Of a stretch of DNA of 64,000 bases, positions 1 through 8,142 are shown piece after piece. Below the pieces are notes generated by a model. It did no database searches. It was not told the origin of the DNA and saw nothing but the letters and a program-made list of their open reading frames with translations. How positions within the stretch are numbered: position 1 is the stretch's first letter; the number at the start of each line of letters is the position of its first letter. A program made the position numbers and the translations under genes. The DNA comes from Nonomuraea ceibae (GTDB lineage: Bacteria; Actinomycetota; Actinomycetes; Streptosporangiales; Streptosporangiaceae). The stretch covers positions 62,001 through 126,000 of the forward strand of contig NZ_JAHKRO010000001.1 in NCBI RefSeq assembly GCF_019396325.1, given 5' to 3'.

Positions 1-842
1 CAGGCGGCTGGATCAAGCCGGGCGAGCCCCCGGAGGTCAGGCGCCGCCGCGCGCTGATGGCCAGGGCCCGCACCCCCGTGGCCGCAGGTCACCACCGGGT
101 GGCGGTGCTGAGCCTGAAGGGCGGCGTCGGCAAGACCACGACCACGGTCGGCCTGGGCGCGACGCTGGCGCAGATGCGCGGCGACCGGGTGATCGCCATC
201 GACGCCAACCCCGACCGCGGCACCCTGTCGGACAAGCTGGAGCTGGAGACGTCCGCGACCGTGCGCGACCTGCTCAACGAGCGCGAGCAGGTCAAGCGTT
301 ACGTCGACATCAGGGCGTTCACGTCGCAGGCGCCGTCGCGGCTGGAGGTGCTGGCGTCCGACCGTGACCCGTCGGTGTCGGAGGCGTTCAGCGGCGCCGA
401 CTACCAGGCGGTCTCGCAGGTGCTGGAGAACTTCTACTCGATCTGCATCACCGACTGCGGCACCGGCCTGCTGCACTCGGCCATGGGCGGCGTGCTGGGC
501 CTGGCCGACCAGATCGTGCTGGTCAGCTCGCCCTCGGTCGACGGCGCGCGGGCGGCCTCGGCGACGCTCGACTGGCTGGAGGCCCACCACTACGGCGGCC
601 TGGTGCGCGAGGCGACGGTGGTGCTGTGCAGCGTGAGGCCGCGTTCGAAGTCGGCGGTCGACATCAAGAAGCTGGAGGCCCACTTCGCCGCCCGCTGCCG
701 TGCCGTGATCCAGGTGCCCTACGACCCGCATCTGGAGGAGGGCGCCGAGATCGACCTGGACCGGCTGCAGGAGGACACGCGGGAGGCGTTTCTGCAGGTC
801 GCGGCCAGCGTGGGCGACGGCTTCGCGGGCAGCCACGAGTAA
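1..842 (+). CDS. MinD/ParA-like ATPase, 5' end outside window
   Basis: SIMIBI-class P-loop ATPase of the MinD/ParA type found next to partitioning or secretion functions in actinobacteria. The reading frame is open from the window edge through an ATG at 57, and the codons before that ATG read as a normal linker (Gly-Gly-Trp-Ile-Lys-Pro), so the gene probably starts upstream and carries an N-terminal extension. A deviant Walker A motif (KGGVGKTT) lies about 20 residues after the ATG at 57, followed by IDANPDRGT and the switch region ITDCGTG. No neighbour inside the window identifies its partner. The family assignment is firm. The biological role is not known. Confidence 0.85.
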   Translation, partial: GGWIKPGEPPEVRRRRALMARARTPVAAGHHRVAVLSLKGGVGKTTTTVGLGATLAQMRGDRVIAIDANPDRGTLSDKLELETSATVRDLLNEREQVKRYVDIRAFTSQAPSRLEVLASDRDPSVSEAFSGADYQAVSQVLENFYSICITDCGTGLLHSAMGGVLGLADQIVLVSSPSVDGARAASATLDWLEAHHYGGLVREATVVLCSVRPRSKSAVDIKKLEAHFAARCRAVIQVPYDPHLEEGAEIDLDRLQEDTREAFLQVAASVGDGFAGSHE

Positions 843-843
843 G

Positions 844-930
844 CGGAGGGTGTGGGATTCGAACCCACGAGGCCATCGCTGACCTGGCCGCTTTCAAGGC
901 GGCTGCACTCGTCCACTATGCGAACCCTCC
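844..930 (-). tRNA. tRNA-Ser(UGA)
   Basis: On the minus strand an 87-nt cloverleaf folds with a 7-bp acceptor stem (GGAGGGT/ACCCTCC), anticodon loop CTTGAAA giving UGA, a long class II variable arm and a GTTCGAATC T-loop. CCA is not encoded. It lies antisense between the MinD-like gene and the STAS gene. Confidence 0.95.
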
Positions 931-957
931 AGTGCGCACACCACGATAGCGGCTGCG

Positions 958-1308
958 GTGACGCCGGTGTACGTTCAGGAGGTGGCGGATCTCAGCGTCG
1001 AGGTGGAGCGCGGCGAGGGCGTCATTGTCGTGCGCCTGGCCGGCGACCTCGACAAGCTGACGGCCCCCCGGTTCAAGGAGCGGCTGGCCGACCTGCCCGC
1101 CGAGGGCCGGTTCGATCTGGTGGTGGACGCGCTCGGGCTGGAGTTCTGCGATTCGAGCGGCCTGTGGGTGCTGGTGGAGCTGCAGCGGGCGGTGGGCGCG
1201 CACGGTGGCGGGCTGCGCCTGACGGGCGTGCACGGGGTGCTGCGCCGGGTGCTCGACGTGACCGGGCTCAAGGCGGTCTTCGACGGGGTCCTACCTGCCC
1301 AGCTGTGA
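958..1308 (+). CDS. STAS-domain anti-anti-sigma factor antagonist
   Basis: 116-residue single STAS domain of the SpoIIAA/RsbV type, which binds an anti-sigma kinase and releases a sigma factor when unphosphorylated. The core shows VVRLAGDLD early and the phospho-acceptor region FCDSSGL at about residues 63-69. A GTG at 958 is taken as start, but GTG codons at 967 and 982 are alternatives because the ribosome-binding site is weak. No anti-sigma kinase or sigma gene is adjacent, so it is an orphan member. Its 3' end overlaps the convergent Nudix gene by 18 nt. Confidence 0.83.
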   Translation: MTPVYVQEVADLSVEVERGEGVIVVRLAGDLDKLTAPRFKERLADLPAEGRFDLVVDALGLEFCDSSGLWVLVELQRAVGAHGGGLRLTGVHGVLRRVLDVTGLKAVFDGVLPAQL

Positions 1309-2136
1309 GAGCAGCCAGCGCGGCCCGGTGGTCTCGGCGCCGAGCTCGGTGACGCGGTCCTTCAGGGCCCGGTCGGCGGTGACGACGAGCATCCGCTCCC
1401 ACCGTTTGGCCCGGGCCACCACGTCCACGATGGCGTCGTCGCCGCTGCCGGTGGCGGCGACCACCTGGATGCCGGGCATGTCGGGCACGCCCCTGGCGGC
1501 GCCCTCGACGACCGCCACCATGCGCGGGAACCACTGCGCCAGCACCGGATGGTCCAGCCGCAGCCCCGCCACGTCGTGCAGCAGCCGGGTGGCGGCGCCG
1601 AGCCGGTCGTTCCACCAGCCGTGCTCGTGGCGGGCGCCGACGATGTTGGCCACGTCGAGCACGACGGTCTCGGGGCTGATCGCGCCCTGGATGTCGTCCC
1701 ACGTCTCGGCGAACCCGGGATGCAGCTTGCGCCCCGGCACCTCGGGCAGCGGCACCCAGCGCAGCTCGTCGCTCTCGCCGTTGGCGCACACGGCGGCCAG
1801 CCGCTCGGCCGACTCGGCGATCACGGTCTCGAACTGCCAGCCGCCGTGGTCGTCGAGGTAGACGCCCTGGACGCGCAGCCCGTCAGCGGCGAGCGCGGCT
1901 TCCTCGTGGGCCTCGCGCAGCGCGGACGCCACGGCGTCCTCGTGGCTGTCGCGGGCTCCGCCGGGCAGGCCCCAGGTGCCGCCGTGGTGGCTCCACCAGG
2001 ACCGCTTCTGCATCAGCACGTGCGGGGTGCCGAGGTCGTCATGGTGCACGGCCAGGAGCCCGGAGGCGCCGTGGAGCCCCCAGTGCCGGTGGCCTCGTCC
2101 GCATTCGGTCCAGCCGTCGCCGTCCTTGTCCGCCAT
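1291..2136 (-). CDS. Nudix hydrolase fused to a NYN/PIN-like domain
   Basis: 281 residues. The N-terminal half is a Nudix pyrophosphohydrolase with a complete Nudix box (G-x5-E-x7-REAHEE around residues 60-80). The C-terminal half begins with VVLDVANIVGAR near residue 155 and ends with VVTADRALKDRV, which is the acidic-residue layout of NYN/PIN ribonuclease folds. Known Nudix enzymes cleave nucleoside diphosphate-linked substrates. The NYN part suggests an RNA or nucleotide substrate, which is inference. It is convergent with the STAS gene and stands 112 nt downstream of the M15 peptidase gene on the same strand. Confidence 0.83.
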   Translation of the reverse strand: MADKDGDGWTECGRGHRHWGLHGASGLLAVHHDDLGTPHVLMQKRSWWSHHGGTWGLPGGARDSHEDAVASALREAHEEAALAADGLRVQGVYLDDHGGWQFETVIAESAERLAAVCANGESDELRWVPLPEVPGRKLHPGFAETWDDIQGAISPETVVLDVANIVGARHEHGWWNDRLGAATRLLHDVAGLRLDHPVLAQWFPRMVAVVEGAARGVPDMPGIQVVAATGSGDDAIVDVVARAKRWERMLVVTADRALKDRVTELGAETTGPRWLLSQLGR

Positions 2137-2248
2137 GTCGAAATTGTCGCAGCCTTCGCTTGAGATGACGTGGTGGTCATCATCCTACGTACCTTCTGAC
2201 CTGCGGTAACCCTGGGCGCACCGTGCGTGACGGGCGCCGGGTCCGGGC

Positions 2249-2974
2249 TCAGCCGCCGCCCTTGCTGAAGTGCTGGTAGTCCTTGGTGCCGGACCAGTCG
2301 CCGCCCCACTCCCAGCCGACGGCCGCGAAGGCCCGTACGACCTTGTCGCCGGGGTTGATGACGCCTTTGCCCTTCATCGGGCGTTCGGTGTACTTCTCGG
2401 CGTTCGGGTGGGCGGTGTCGCCGCCGGCGGTGACGTACGGGTTCTCGCGCGGGTTGAGGTCGATGGCCTCGCCGTAGGCATGGTTGGACCAGCTCCCGGA
2501 CCCGGTGGCGCGGCGGCAGTTGAAGGCCGAGGTGTTGTCGGCGTCGATGGAGTCGTAGTCGTCGCCCCGGTAGACGTCGACGAGCTCCATCCGCCGGATC
2601 GGCCACCGCCAGTCGTACAGCTTGCGGAAGACGGTGACGACGTCGTCGGTGACGGTCTTCCTGACGACGAGCTCGCCGGTGTGCGGTTTGTCGTCGAAGC
2701 CCCAGTAGGACATCGTGATCAGCCGCAGGTCGCGGTAGTGGACCGGGCAGCCGGAGCGCCATGAGTGCCGCAGGCGGTCACGGCTGATGGTGCTGACTTC
2801 GGCCTTGAACTCGGGCGGCTCGGTGGCGGTCGGGGTCGGCGTCGGGGCCGGGGTGGCGGGCGTCCGCGTCGTGGGTGCGGCCGGCGGGCTGGGCGCGGAG
2901 GACGCGACCGGCGCCTGCCCGCCGCACGCGACGGACGCGAGCATCACGAACGTCATGGCGGCAGCACGCTTCAT
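2249..2974 (-). CDS. M15-family D,D-carboxypeptidase-like exported protein
   Basis: 241 residues. Starting at ATG 2974 gives a signal peptide (MKRAAAMTFVMLASVACGG) whose SVAC end is a degenerate lipobox, so this may be a lipoprotein. A Pro/Thr-rich linker follows (about residues 25-50). The catalytic domain has SNHAYGEAIDLNP, matching the SxHxxGxAxD zinc motif of VanY/M15 peptidases, and a terminal HFS. The family cleaves D-Ala-containing peptidoglycan stems outside the membrane. A longer frame upstream of the signal peptide has no coding character and was discarded. Confidence 0.8.
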   Translation of the reverse strand: MKRAAAMTFVMLASVACGGQAPVASSAPSPPAAPTTRTPATPAPTPTPTATEPPEFKAEVSTISRDRLRHSWRSGCPVHYRDLRLITMSYWGFDDKPHTGELVVRKTVTDDVVTVFRKLYDWRWPIRRMELVDVYRGDDYDSIDADNTSAFNCRRATGSGSWSNHAYGEAIDLNPRENPYVTAGGDTAHPNAEKYTERPMKGKGVINPGDKVVRAFAAVGWEWGGDWSGTKDYQHFSKGGG

Positions 2975-3003
2975 CTGGCCACCATATGCGACGTCGTGCC
3001 AGG

Positions 3004-3258
3004 TCAGGGTGTACGGTCGCCGGTCGGCGAGCCGACGTGCCGCCCCCGGGTGAGCTCGCGCAGGGCGTCGGCCGCGTACACGACCAGGGCGAGGAACGAG
3101 ACGCCGGCGAGCCCGCCGCCGATCCACAGGTCGTTGACGGTGACGTCGGTGTAGGCGACACCGGCGGGCTGGTAGCCGATCGCGAACGGCGCGGCCACCA
3201 GCCAGAGGCCGGTCAGGAACAGCAGGACGAGGGCGGAGACGCCCAGTTTGGCCTTCAT
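3004..3258 (-). CDS. small SPW-like membrane protein
   Basis: 84 residues with two hydrophobic segments. The first carries GLWLVAAPFAIGY, which resembles the SPW-repeat type of membrane protein. The ATG at 3258 overlaps the stop of the preceding gene by 4 nt (ATGA), so it is probably translationally coupled as the last gene of the MFS operon. Function unknown. The SPW resemblance is by motif only. Confidence 0.68.
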   Translation of the reverse strand: MKAKLGVSALVLLFLTGLWLVAAPFAIGYQPAGVAYTDVTVNDLWIGGGLAGVSFLALVVYAADALRELTRGRHVGSPTGDRTP

Positions 3259-3671
3259 CGGTTCTCCTCGGCGGTGACCAGGGTGACCGAGCCGTTCTGG
3301 CGGTTCGGGCGGGCGGTGTGGTTCAGGTCCTCGCGCAGCGCCTCGACGAGCGGCGCGAGGAGGGCGGCGAGCTCCGCGGATGAGGTCTGCGGCGCCGCCG
3401 GGGCGGGCTCGGGCTCCGGCTCGGCCTTGCGCTCGCGTACGGTCACGAGGCCGCGTGCGACGAGGTCCTCGTGGATGGCGGCGGCGAAGGCGGAGGCGCC
3501 GGCGAGCCCGATGACGGCCACGCCGAGGCCGGTGAAGAACTCGGCGGTGGTCGGATCGGTCCAGTCGGCGTTCGCCGGCTGGGTGCCCAGGGCGAACGGG
3601 GCGAGCATCAGCCACAGGCCGGCCAGGGCCGCCAGGACGGCCGTGACGGCGCCGATGAACTTGCGAATCAT
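3255..3671 (-). CDS. SPW-like membrane protein with cytosolic tail
   Basis: 138 residues. Two membrane segments, the first with GLWLMLAPFALGTQ, are a clear paralogue of the next gene (3004-3258). A Glu/Pro/Ala-rich linker and an amphipathic helix near the end (AALLAPLVEALREDL) form a soluble tail that the smaller paralogue lacks. It overlaps the MFS gene by 4 nt at its start and the smaller paralogue by 4 nt at its end. The tight coupling suggests a joint role with the transporter, but no function is known. Confidence 0.7.
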   Translation of the reverse strand: MIRKFIGAVTAVLAALAGLWLMLAPFALGTQPANADWTDPTTAEFFTGLGVAVIGLAGASAFAAAIHEDLVARGLVTVRERKAEPEPEPAPAAPQTSSAELAALLAPLVEALREDLNHTARPNRQNGSVTLVTAEENR

Positions 3672-5473
3672 TGCGGGATCCCTCCAGTGACGAGGTCTTT
3701 GCGCGGCGGCGCGGCCTGCGCGAGCAGCGCGCGCGAGGTGGGGCGCAGCACGTTCTGCGCCACCGACCTGGCGCGTTCCGGCTCGGACCGGTCGTCGGGC
3801 GGAGCCATCCGCGCGACCGCGGTGAGCAGGGCGGACGGCCGCCCGTTGGTACGCTCCACCCGCTGGGCGACGAGCTCCAGCAGCAGCCCGGCCAGGACCA
3901 TGTCGTCCTTGCCGAGCGGCGGGGCGGCGGGCTCAGGCGGGGCCGCGGAGCCGCGCAGCGGCAGCTCCTTGAGCAGGAGCGTGGCGACGAAGCCGAGCAG
4001 CGCGATGGGCACGCCGACGATGAACACGGTCTCCAGGCCGCGCGTGAACGCCTCCAGGATGATGTTCTTGATCGGCTCGGGCAGGTGCTGGATCTGGTCG
4101 GGGCTGCCGAGCGAGGCGGTGTCGGCGCTGGGCTTCATGCCCGCGGCGCGCAGCATGTCGGCCATCTCGCTGTTGAGGCGGTTGGTGAGGATGGCGCCGA
4201 ACGCGGCCACGCCGACGGCGCCGCCGAGCGAGCGGAAGAACGACACGCCGGACGTGGTCGCGGCCATGTCGCGCAGCTCGGAGCCGTTCTGCGCGGCCAG
4301 GATCAGCATCTGCATGGACAGCCCGAGCCCGAGGCCCAGCACGGCCACGTCGAAGCCGATGAGCCATTCGCCGGAGTCGACGTGCAGCCGCGACAGCAGG
4401 AACAGCCCGACGGCCACGATGAGCAGGCCGGCGACGGGGAAGAGCTTCCACCTGCCGGTCCGGGTGACGATCTTGCCGGAGACCACGCCGGACACGAACA
4501 GCGCGAGCACCATCGGCAGCGTCATGAGCCCGGACGCGGTCGGCGACATGCCCTTGACGATCTGCAGGTACTGCGGCAGGTAGATCATCGCGCCGAACAT
4601 CGCCATGCCGACGAACAGCGAGGCGAGGCTGGTCAGCACGAACGTGCGGTTGCGGAAAAGGCGGGGCGGCAGGATCGGGTTGCCGTGGGTGCGCTCGGCG
4701 ACCACGGCCAGGGCCAGCATGAGCAGGCTGAGCGCGCCGAGGAAGTAGGTCCAGGGCGAGTTCCACGCGAACTGGTTGCCGCCGAAGGTCAGCAGCAGCA
4801 TCAGCGCGCTCGCGCTGGCCGTGATGGTGGTGGCGCCCCAGATGTCGATCGTGGTGTCGCGCTTGACCGACGGCAGCTTGAGCACCTTCTGGATCACGAA
4901 GAAGGACACCAGCGCGAACGGCACGACCACGTAGAAGCACCAGCGCCAGCCGAGCCAGTCGGCGTCGACGATGAACCCGCCGAGCAGCGGCCCGGCGACG
5001 GTGGAGATGCCGAAGACGGCGCCCATGTAGCCGGAGTAGCGGCCGCGCTCGCGCGGCGAGACGATGTCGCCCAGGATGACCTGTGACAGGGCGGACAGGC
5101 CGCCGACGCCCAGTCCCTGCACGGCGCGGGCGGCGATGAGCTGGCCCATGTCCTGTGACAGGCCGGCGACGAGCGACGCCGCGACGAACAGCCCGAGGGC
5201 GGTCTGGAAGAGCAGCTTACGGCCGAACAGGTCCGACAGCTTGCCCCACAACGGCGTCGACACCGTCATCGTCAGCATGGTCGCCGACGCCACCCACGAG
5301 TACTGGTCCTGTCCGCCGAGTTCCCCCACGATCGTCGGCAGCGCGGTGCCCACCACGGAGGTCGAGATCATCGAGGTGAGCATGGCGAGCATGAGCCCCG
5401 ACATGACCTCGAGAATCTCGCGGTGGGTGTAGTGCCGTCCCGCGGGGGTCGCGGTCTGTGTCCGGGCTACCAA
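3668..5473 (-). CDS. DHA2-family (EmrB/QacA-type) MFS drug exporter
   Basis: 601 residues, the size of 14-segment DHA2 proton-drug antiporters. Landmarks are LSDLFGRK (MFS motif A) after the second segment, RAVQGLGVGGLSAL in the fourth, and GPLLGGFIVD (motif C) in the fifth. A TTG at 5473 is preferred as start because a GAGGGGA ribosome-binding site lies 11-12 nt upstream and the residues before it are not protein-like. A soluble C-terminal tail of about 90 residues is unusual for the family. Lead gene of a three-gene operon. Confidence 0.9.
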   Translation of the reverse strand: MVARTQTATPAGRHYTHREILEVMSGLMLAMLTSMISTSVVGTALPTIVGELGGQDQYSWVASATMLTMTVSTPLWGKLSDLFGRKLLFQTALGLFVAASLVAGLSQDMGQLIAARAVQGLGVGGLSALSQVILGDIVSPRERGRYSGYMGAVFGISTVAGPLLGGFIVDADWLGWRWCFYVVVPFALVSFFVIQKVLKLPSVKRDTTIDIWGATTITASASALMLLLTFGGNQFAWNSPWTYFLGALSLLMLALAVVAERTHGNPILPPRLFRNRTFVLTSLASLFVGMAMFGAMIYLPQYLQIVKGMSPTASGLMTLPMVLALFVSGVVSGKIVTRTGRWKLFPVAGLLIVAVGLFLLSRLHVDSGEWLIGFDVAVLGLGLGLSMQMLILAAQNGSELRDMAATTSGVSFFRSLGGAVGVAAFGAILTNRLNSEMADMLRAAGMKPSADTASLGSPDQIQHLPEPIKNIILEAFTRGLETVFIVGVPIALLGFVATLLLKELPLRGSAAPPEPAAPPLGKDDMVLAGLLLELVAQRVERTNGRPSALLTAVARMAPPDDRSEPERARSVAQNVLRPTSRALLAQAAPPRKDLVTGGIPQ

Positions 5474-5504
5474 GACACCACTTCCCCTCTTAAGTCCGCA
5501 TTGG

Positions 5505-5535
5505 AGTATACGCCCGTTTACTAGCCGCTCGGCAA
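5505..5535 (-). promoter_or_regulatory. candidate promoter of the MFS operon
   Basis: On the minus strand TATACT (5505-5510) is preceded by TTGCCG (5530-5535) with a 19-nt spacer, about 30 nt upstream of the TTG start. The -10 is close to consensus, the spacing is long, and the call is tentative. Confidence 0.3.
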
Positions 5536-5672
5536 GTGGATATATTCCCGAGCATGGAAGATTCCGGTCTGTGACCGCAAGGGGCCCCATAACTCCGTAA
5601 TACGGGTCGTTTGGTACGTGGCGGCCGACATACGCAGCGGTAACTTGACAGCACCCCCATCAAGGAGTGCAC

Positions 5673-6803
5673 ATGTTCGGTAAACGCTGTGCGCTGGCAG
5701 GAACCGCCCTCCTGGCCGCCTGCCTGGCCACTCCATTCACCCCCGCGCTGGCCGCCGAACCGGTCCCCCAAGCGGCACCAGCGGACACCCCGCCGGCCGT
5801 CATCGACGCACTCGAGCGCGACCTCGGCCTCACCGAGCAGCAGGTCGTCACCCGCCTCGCCAACGAACAGCGAGCCGCCGCGGTCGAAGCCACGCTGACC
5901 GCCTCGTTAGGCGACTCGTACGGCGGCGCCTGGCTGAACGCCGACGCGTCCAAGCTCATGGTCGCCACCACCGACGCGGCCGAGAAGCCGGCCATCGAGG
6001 CCAAGGGCGCCGAACCCGTCGTGGTGACCCGCACGCTGGCCCAGCTCGACGGCGTCAAGGCGAAGATCGACCAGGCCCCCCGCAAGGCCCGCTCCGGCGC
6101 CTCCCTCTGGTACGTCGACGTGACGACCAACAGCGTCGTCATCGTCGCCGGACAGCAGCAGGCCGCCGAGGCCCTGGCCGCGGCCGCGGGCGTCGACCGC
6201 AGCGCGGTCCAGCTCACCGTCAGCACCGAGAGCCCGCAGCTCTACCAGGACATCGTCGGCGGCGACCCCTACTACATCGGCTCCAGCCGGTGCAGCATCG
6301 GTTTCTCCGTCACCCGCGGCTCCACCCCCGGCTTCGTCACCGCGGGCCACTGCGGCCGCACCGGCGCCCGGACCAGCAGCCCGTCGGGCACCTTCCAGGG
6401 CTCCTCCTTCCCGGGCAACGACTACGCCTGGGTCGCCACGCCCGGCCACAACGCCACCCCGTACGTCCGCGGCGCCGGCGGCTCGCTCGTCGCCGTCCGC
6501 GGCTCCACGCAGGCGCCTGTGGGCTCGTCCATCTGCCGCTCCGGCTCCACCACCGGCTGGCGCTGCGGCACCATCCAGCAGCACAACGCCAGCGTCACCT
6601 ACCCGCAGGGCACGGTCAGCGGCCTGACCCGCACCAGCGCGTGCGCCCAGCCGGGTGACTCCGGCGGTCCGTTCATCTCGAACGGCCAGGCCCAGGGCGT
6701 CACCTCGGGCGGCTCCGGCAACTGCAGCACCGGCGGGACCACGTACCACCAGCCGGTCAACGAGATCCTCAGCACGTACGGGCTGACGCTCAGGACGATC
6801 TGA
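5673..6803 (+). CDS. streptogrisin-type secreted serine protease (S1E) preproenzyme
   Basis: 376 residues: signal peptide (1-28), an alpha-lytic-protease-type prodomain (about 30-195) that normally folds and then inhibits the enzyme, and a mature chymotrypsin-fold domain beginning near DIVGGDPYYI. The triad is visible as His226 (TAGHCG), Asp250 (NDYAWV) and Ser330 (GDSGGP), with paired cysteines typical of streptogrisins. The ATG at 5673 is preferred over GTG 5667 because AAGGAG sits 5 nt upstream of the ATG. Transcribed divergently from the MFS operon and followed by a palindromic terminator-like hairpin. Function: extracellular protein degradation. Confidence 0.92.
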   Translation: MFGKRCALAGTALLAACLATPFTPALAAEPVPQAAPADTPPAVIDALERDLGLTEQQVVTRLANEQRAAAVEATLTASLGDSYGGAWLNADASKLMVATTDAAEKPAIEAKGAEPVVVTRTLAQLDGVKAKIDQAPRKARSGASLWYVDVTTNSVVIVAGQQQAAEALAAAAGVDRSAVQLTVSTESPQLYQDIVGGDPYYIGSSRCSIGFSVTRGSTPGFVTAGHCGRTGARTSSPSGTFQGSSFPGNDYAWVATPGHNATPYVRGAGGSLVAVRGSTQAPVGSSICRSGSTTGWRCGTIQQHNASVTYPQGTVSGLTRTSACAQPGDSGGPFISNGQAQGVTSGGSGNCSTGGTTYHQPVNEILSTYGLTLRTI

Positions 6804-6809
6804 CCCGGG

Positions 6810-6841
6810 TCGGAGCCCGGCGGCGCGCCGCCGGGCTCCGA
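6810..6841. terminator. 32-bp perfect palindrome, likely terminator hairpin
   Basis: Immediately after the protease stop, 6810-6841 is a perfect palindrome (TCGGAGCCCGGCGGCG and its complement) with no unpaired loop bases. There is no T-tract, as is common for actinobacterial terminators. Confidence 0.6.
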
Positions 6842-6906
6842 TGAGTTTCGGCGGGCAGCCTGGTCTTCATGGGTGACAGCGACATCGACCCGCAAGGAGA
6901 GAGACC

Positions 6907-7284
6907 ATGAAGCGGCCCGCACTTGACGGCATGCTCCTGGCCAGCGCCGATCCGCGCAGGCTCGCCACCTGGTACGAGACGGTCCTCGACGCCACCGAGA
7001 CCGCCGACGTCGACGGCTACCGGGTGCTCACGTACGGGAGTTTTCACCTGATCATCGACCACCGGACGGACATCTCGGACAAGAACCCCGAGCCCGGCAG
7101 GATGATCCTCAACTTCGACGTCGACGACGCCCGCGCCGTGGCGAAGCGGGTGGAGAGCACCGGCGCCGCCTGGCTGGCCGAGCTGGAGGACCGCGACGGC
7201 AGCCTGTTCGCCACGGCCATCGACCCGGACGGCAACTACGTCCAGATCATCCAGCTCAGCGACGAGCACAGGGCGGCGATGTGA
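6907..7284 (+). CDS. VOC-superfamily protein
   Basis: 125 residues, a single vicinal-oxygen-chelate (glyoxalase/bleomycin-resistance) domain with paired beta-alpha-beta modules. The end [13 protein letters not shown] is the usual C-terminal strand. A good ribosome-binding site (AAGGAGAG) precedes the ATG. Its stop overlaps the start of a second VOC gene, so the two probably form a heteromeric or functionally linked pair. The substrate cannot be told from sequence. Confidence 0.85.
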   Translation: MKRPALDGMLLASADPRRLATWYETVLDATETADVDGYRVLTYGSFHLIIDHRTDISDKNPEPGRMILNFDVDDARAVAKRVESTGAAWLAELEDRDGSLFATAIDPDGNYVQIIQLSDEHRAAM

Positions 7285-7652
7285 TGTTCGGCACGACCAA
7301 GGCATTCAGCGGCTTCTCCGTCGACGACATCGCCACGGCCAAGGAGTTCTACGGCCGGACGCTCGGCATCAGGGTGTCGGAGGAGCACGGCATGCTCACC
7401 CTGCACATCGCGGGCGACCGCGACATCCTGGTCTACCCGAAGGAGGATCACGTGCCGGCCACGTACACGATCCTCAACTTCCCGGTCGACGACATCGAGC
7501 AGGCGGTGGACGAGCTGGCCCGCCGAGGGGTGCGCTTCGAGCGCTACCCGCACATGAAGACCGACGAGCGCGGGATCTTCCGGGGCGGCGGCCCGCTCAT
7601 CGCTTGGTTCACCGACCCGGCGGGCAACGTGCTGTCCGTGCTGCAGGAGTAG
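7284..7652 (+). CDS. VOC-superfamily protein, coupled paralogue
   Basis: 122 residues, VOC fold with the typical [19 protein letters not shown] opening and [14 protein letters not shown] ending. The ATG at 7284 shares its A with the TGA of the preceding VOC gene (TGATG), indicating translational coupling. GTG 7281 is an alternative start. Family members include glyoxalases, dioxygenases and antibiotic-binding proteins. The role here is open. Confidence 0.85.
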   Translation: MFGTTKAFSGFSVDDIATAKEFYGRTLGIRVSEEHGMLTLHIAGDRDILVYPKEDHVPATYTILNFPVDDIEQAVDELARRGVRFERYPHMKTDERGIFRGGGPLIAWFTDPAGNVLSVLQE

Positions 7653-7684
7653 TTCTGTCGGTGCCGGGCGGCACACTCGGGCGC

Positions 7685-8122
7685 ATGGACGTGCGTTTGC
7701 GAGATGTCACCGAGGCCGACCTCGACACCTTCCACGAGCAGGAGTGCGACCCGGAGGCGGCCTCCCGGGCCCGCTGGCGGCCCCGGGAGCGCGAGGCCTT
7801 CATGGCCCACTGGAAGGCCAACGTCCTCGGCGACCCCGGCTGCCTCGTCCAGGCGGTGACCGTCGACGGCGCGCTCGCGGGCAACGTGGTGGCCTGGTGG
7901 CACGGCGAGCGGCGGTTCATCGGCTACTGGCTCGGCCGCGAGTTCTGGGGCAGGGGCGTCGGCACGCTGGCCCTGACCCGCTTCCTTGAGCTGGAGCGGG
8001 AGCGGCCGCTGCACGCCGACCCGCACGAGGGCAACGCCGGGTCCGTCCGGCTGCTGGAGCGGTGCGGCTTCCGGCGGACCGGCACCGACCCCGACGGCCA
8101 CGTCATGCTGGTGCTGAGCTGA
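7685..8122 (+). CDS. GNAT-family N-acetyltransferase
   Basis: 145 residues of the RimJ/RimL-like branch. Motif A, which binds acetyl-CoA, is visible as YWLGREFWGRGVGTLAL, and the C-terminal NAGSVRLLERCGF is the usual motif B. The ATG at 7685 opens with MDVRLRDVTEADL, the standard first strand. It lies 32 nt after the VOC pair and 20 nt before the histidine kinase gene, so it may be part of one transcript. Substrate unknown. Confidence 0.85.
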   Translation: MDVRLRDVTEADLDTFHEQECDPEAASRARWRPREREAFMAHWKANVLGDPGCLVQAVTVDGALAGNVVAWWHGERRFIGYWLGREFWGRGVGTLALTRFLELERERPLHADPHEGNAGSVRLLERCGFRRTGTDPDGHVMLVLS

Positions 8123-8142
8123 CCGGCCTATAGTCGGGCCAC

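Noticed and set aside
3671..5086. 471-residue plus-strand frame antisense to the MFS gene
   Set aside because: Low-complexity Arg/Gly/Ala/Gln sequence produced by GC-rich third positions of the real gene on the other strand.
6810..6841. Palindrome considered as recombination site
   Set aside because: It lies right after a stop codon and behaves like a terminator stem; no recombinase nearby.
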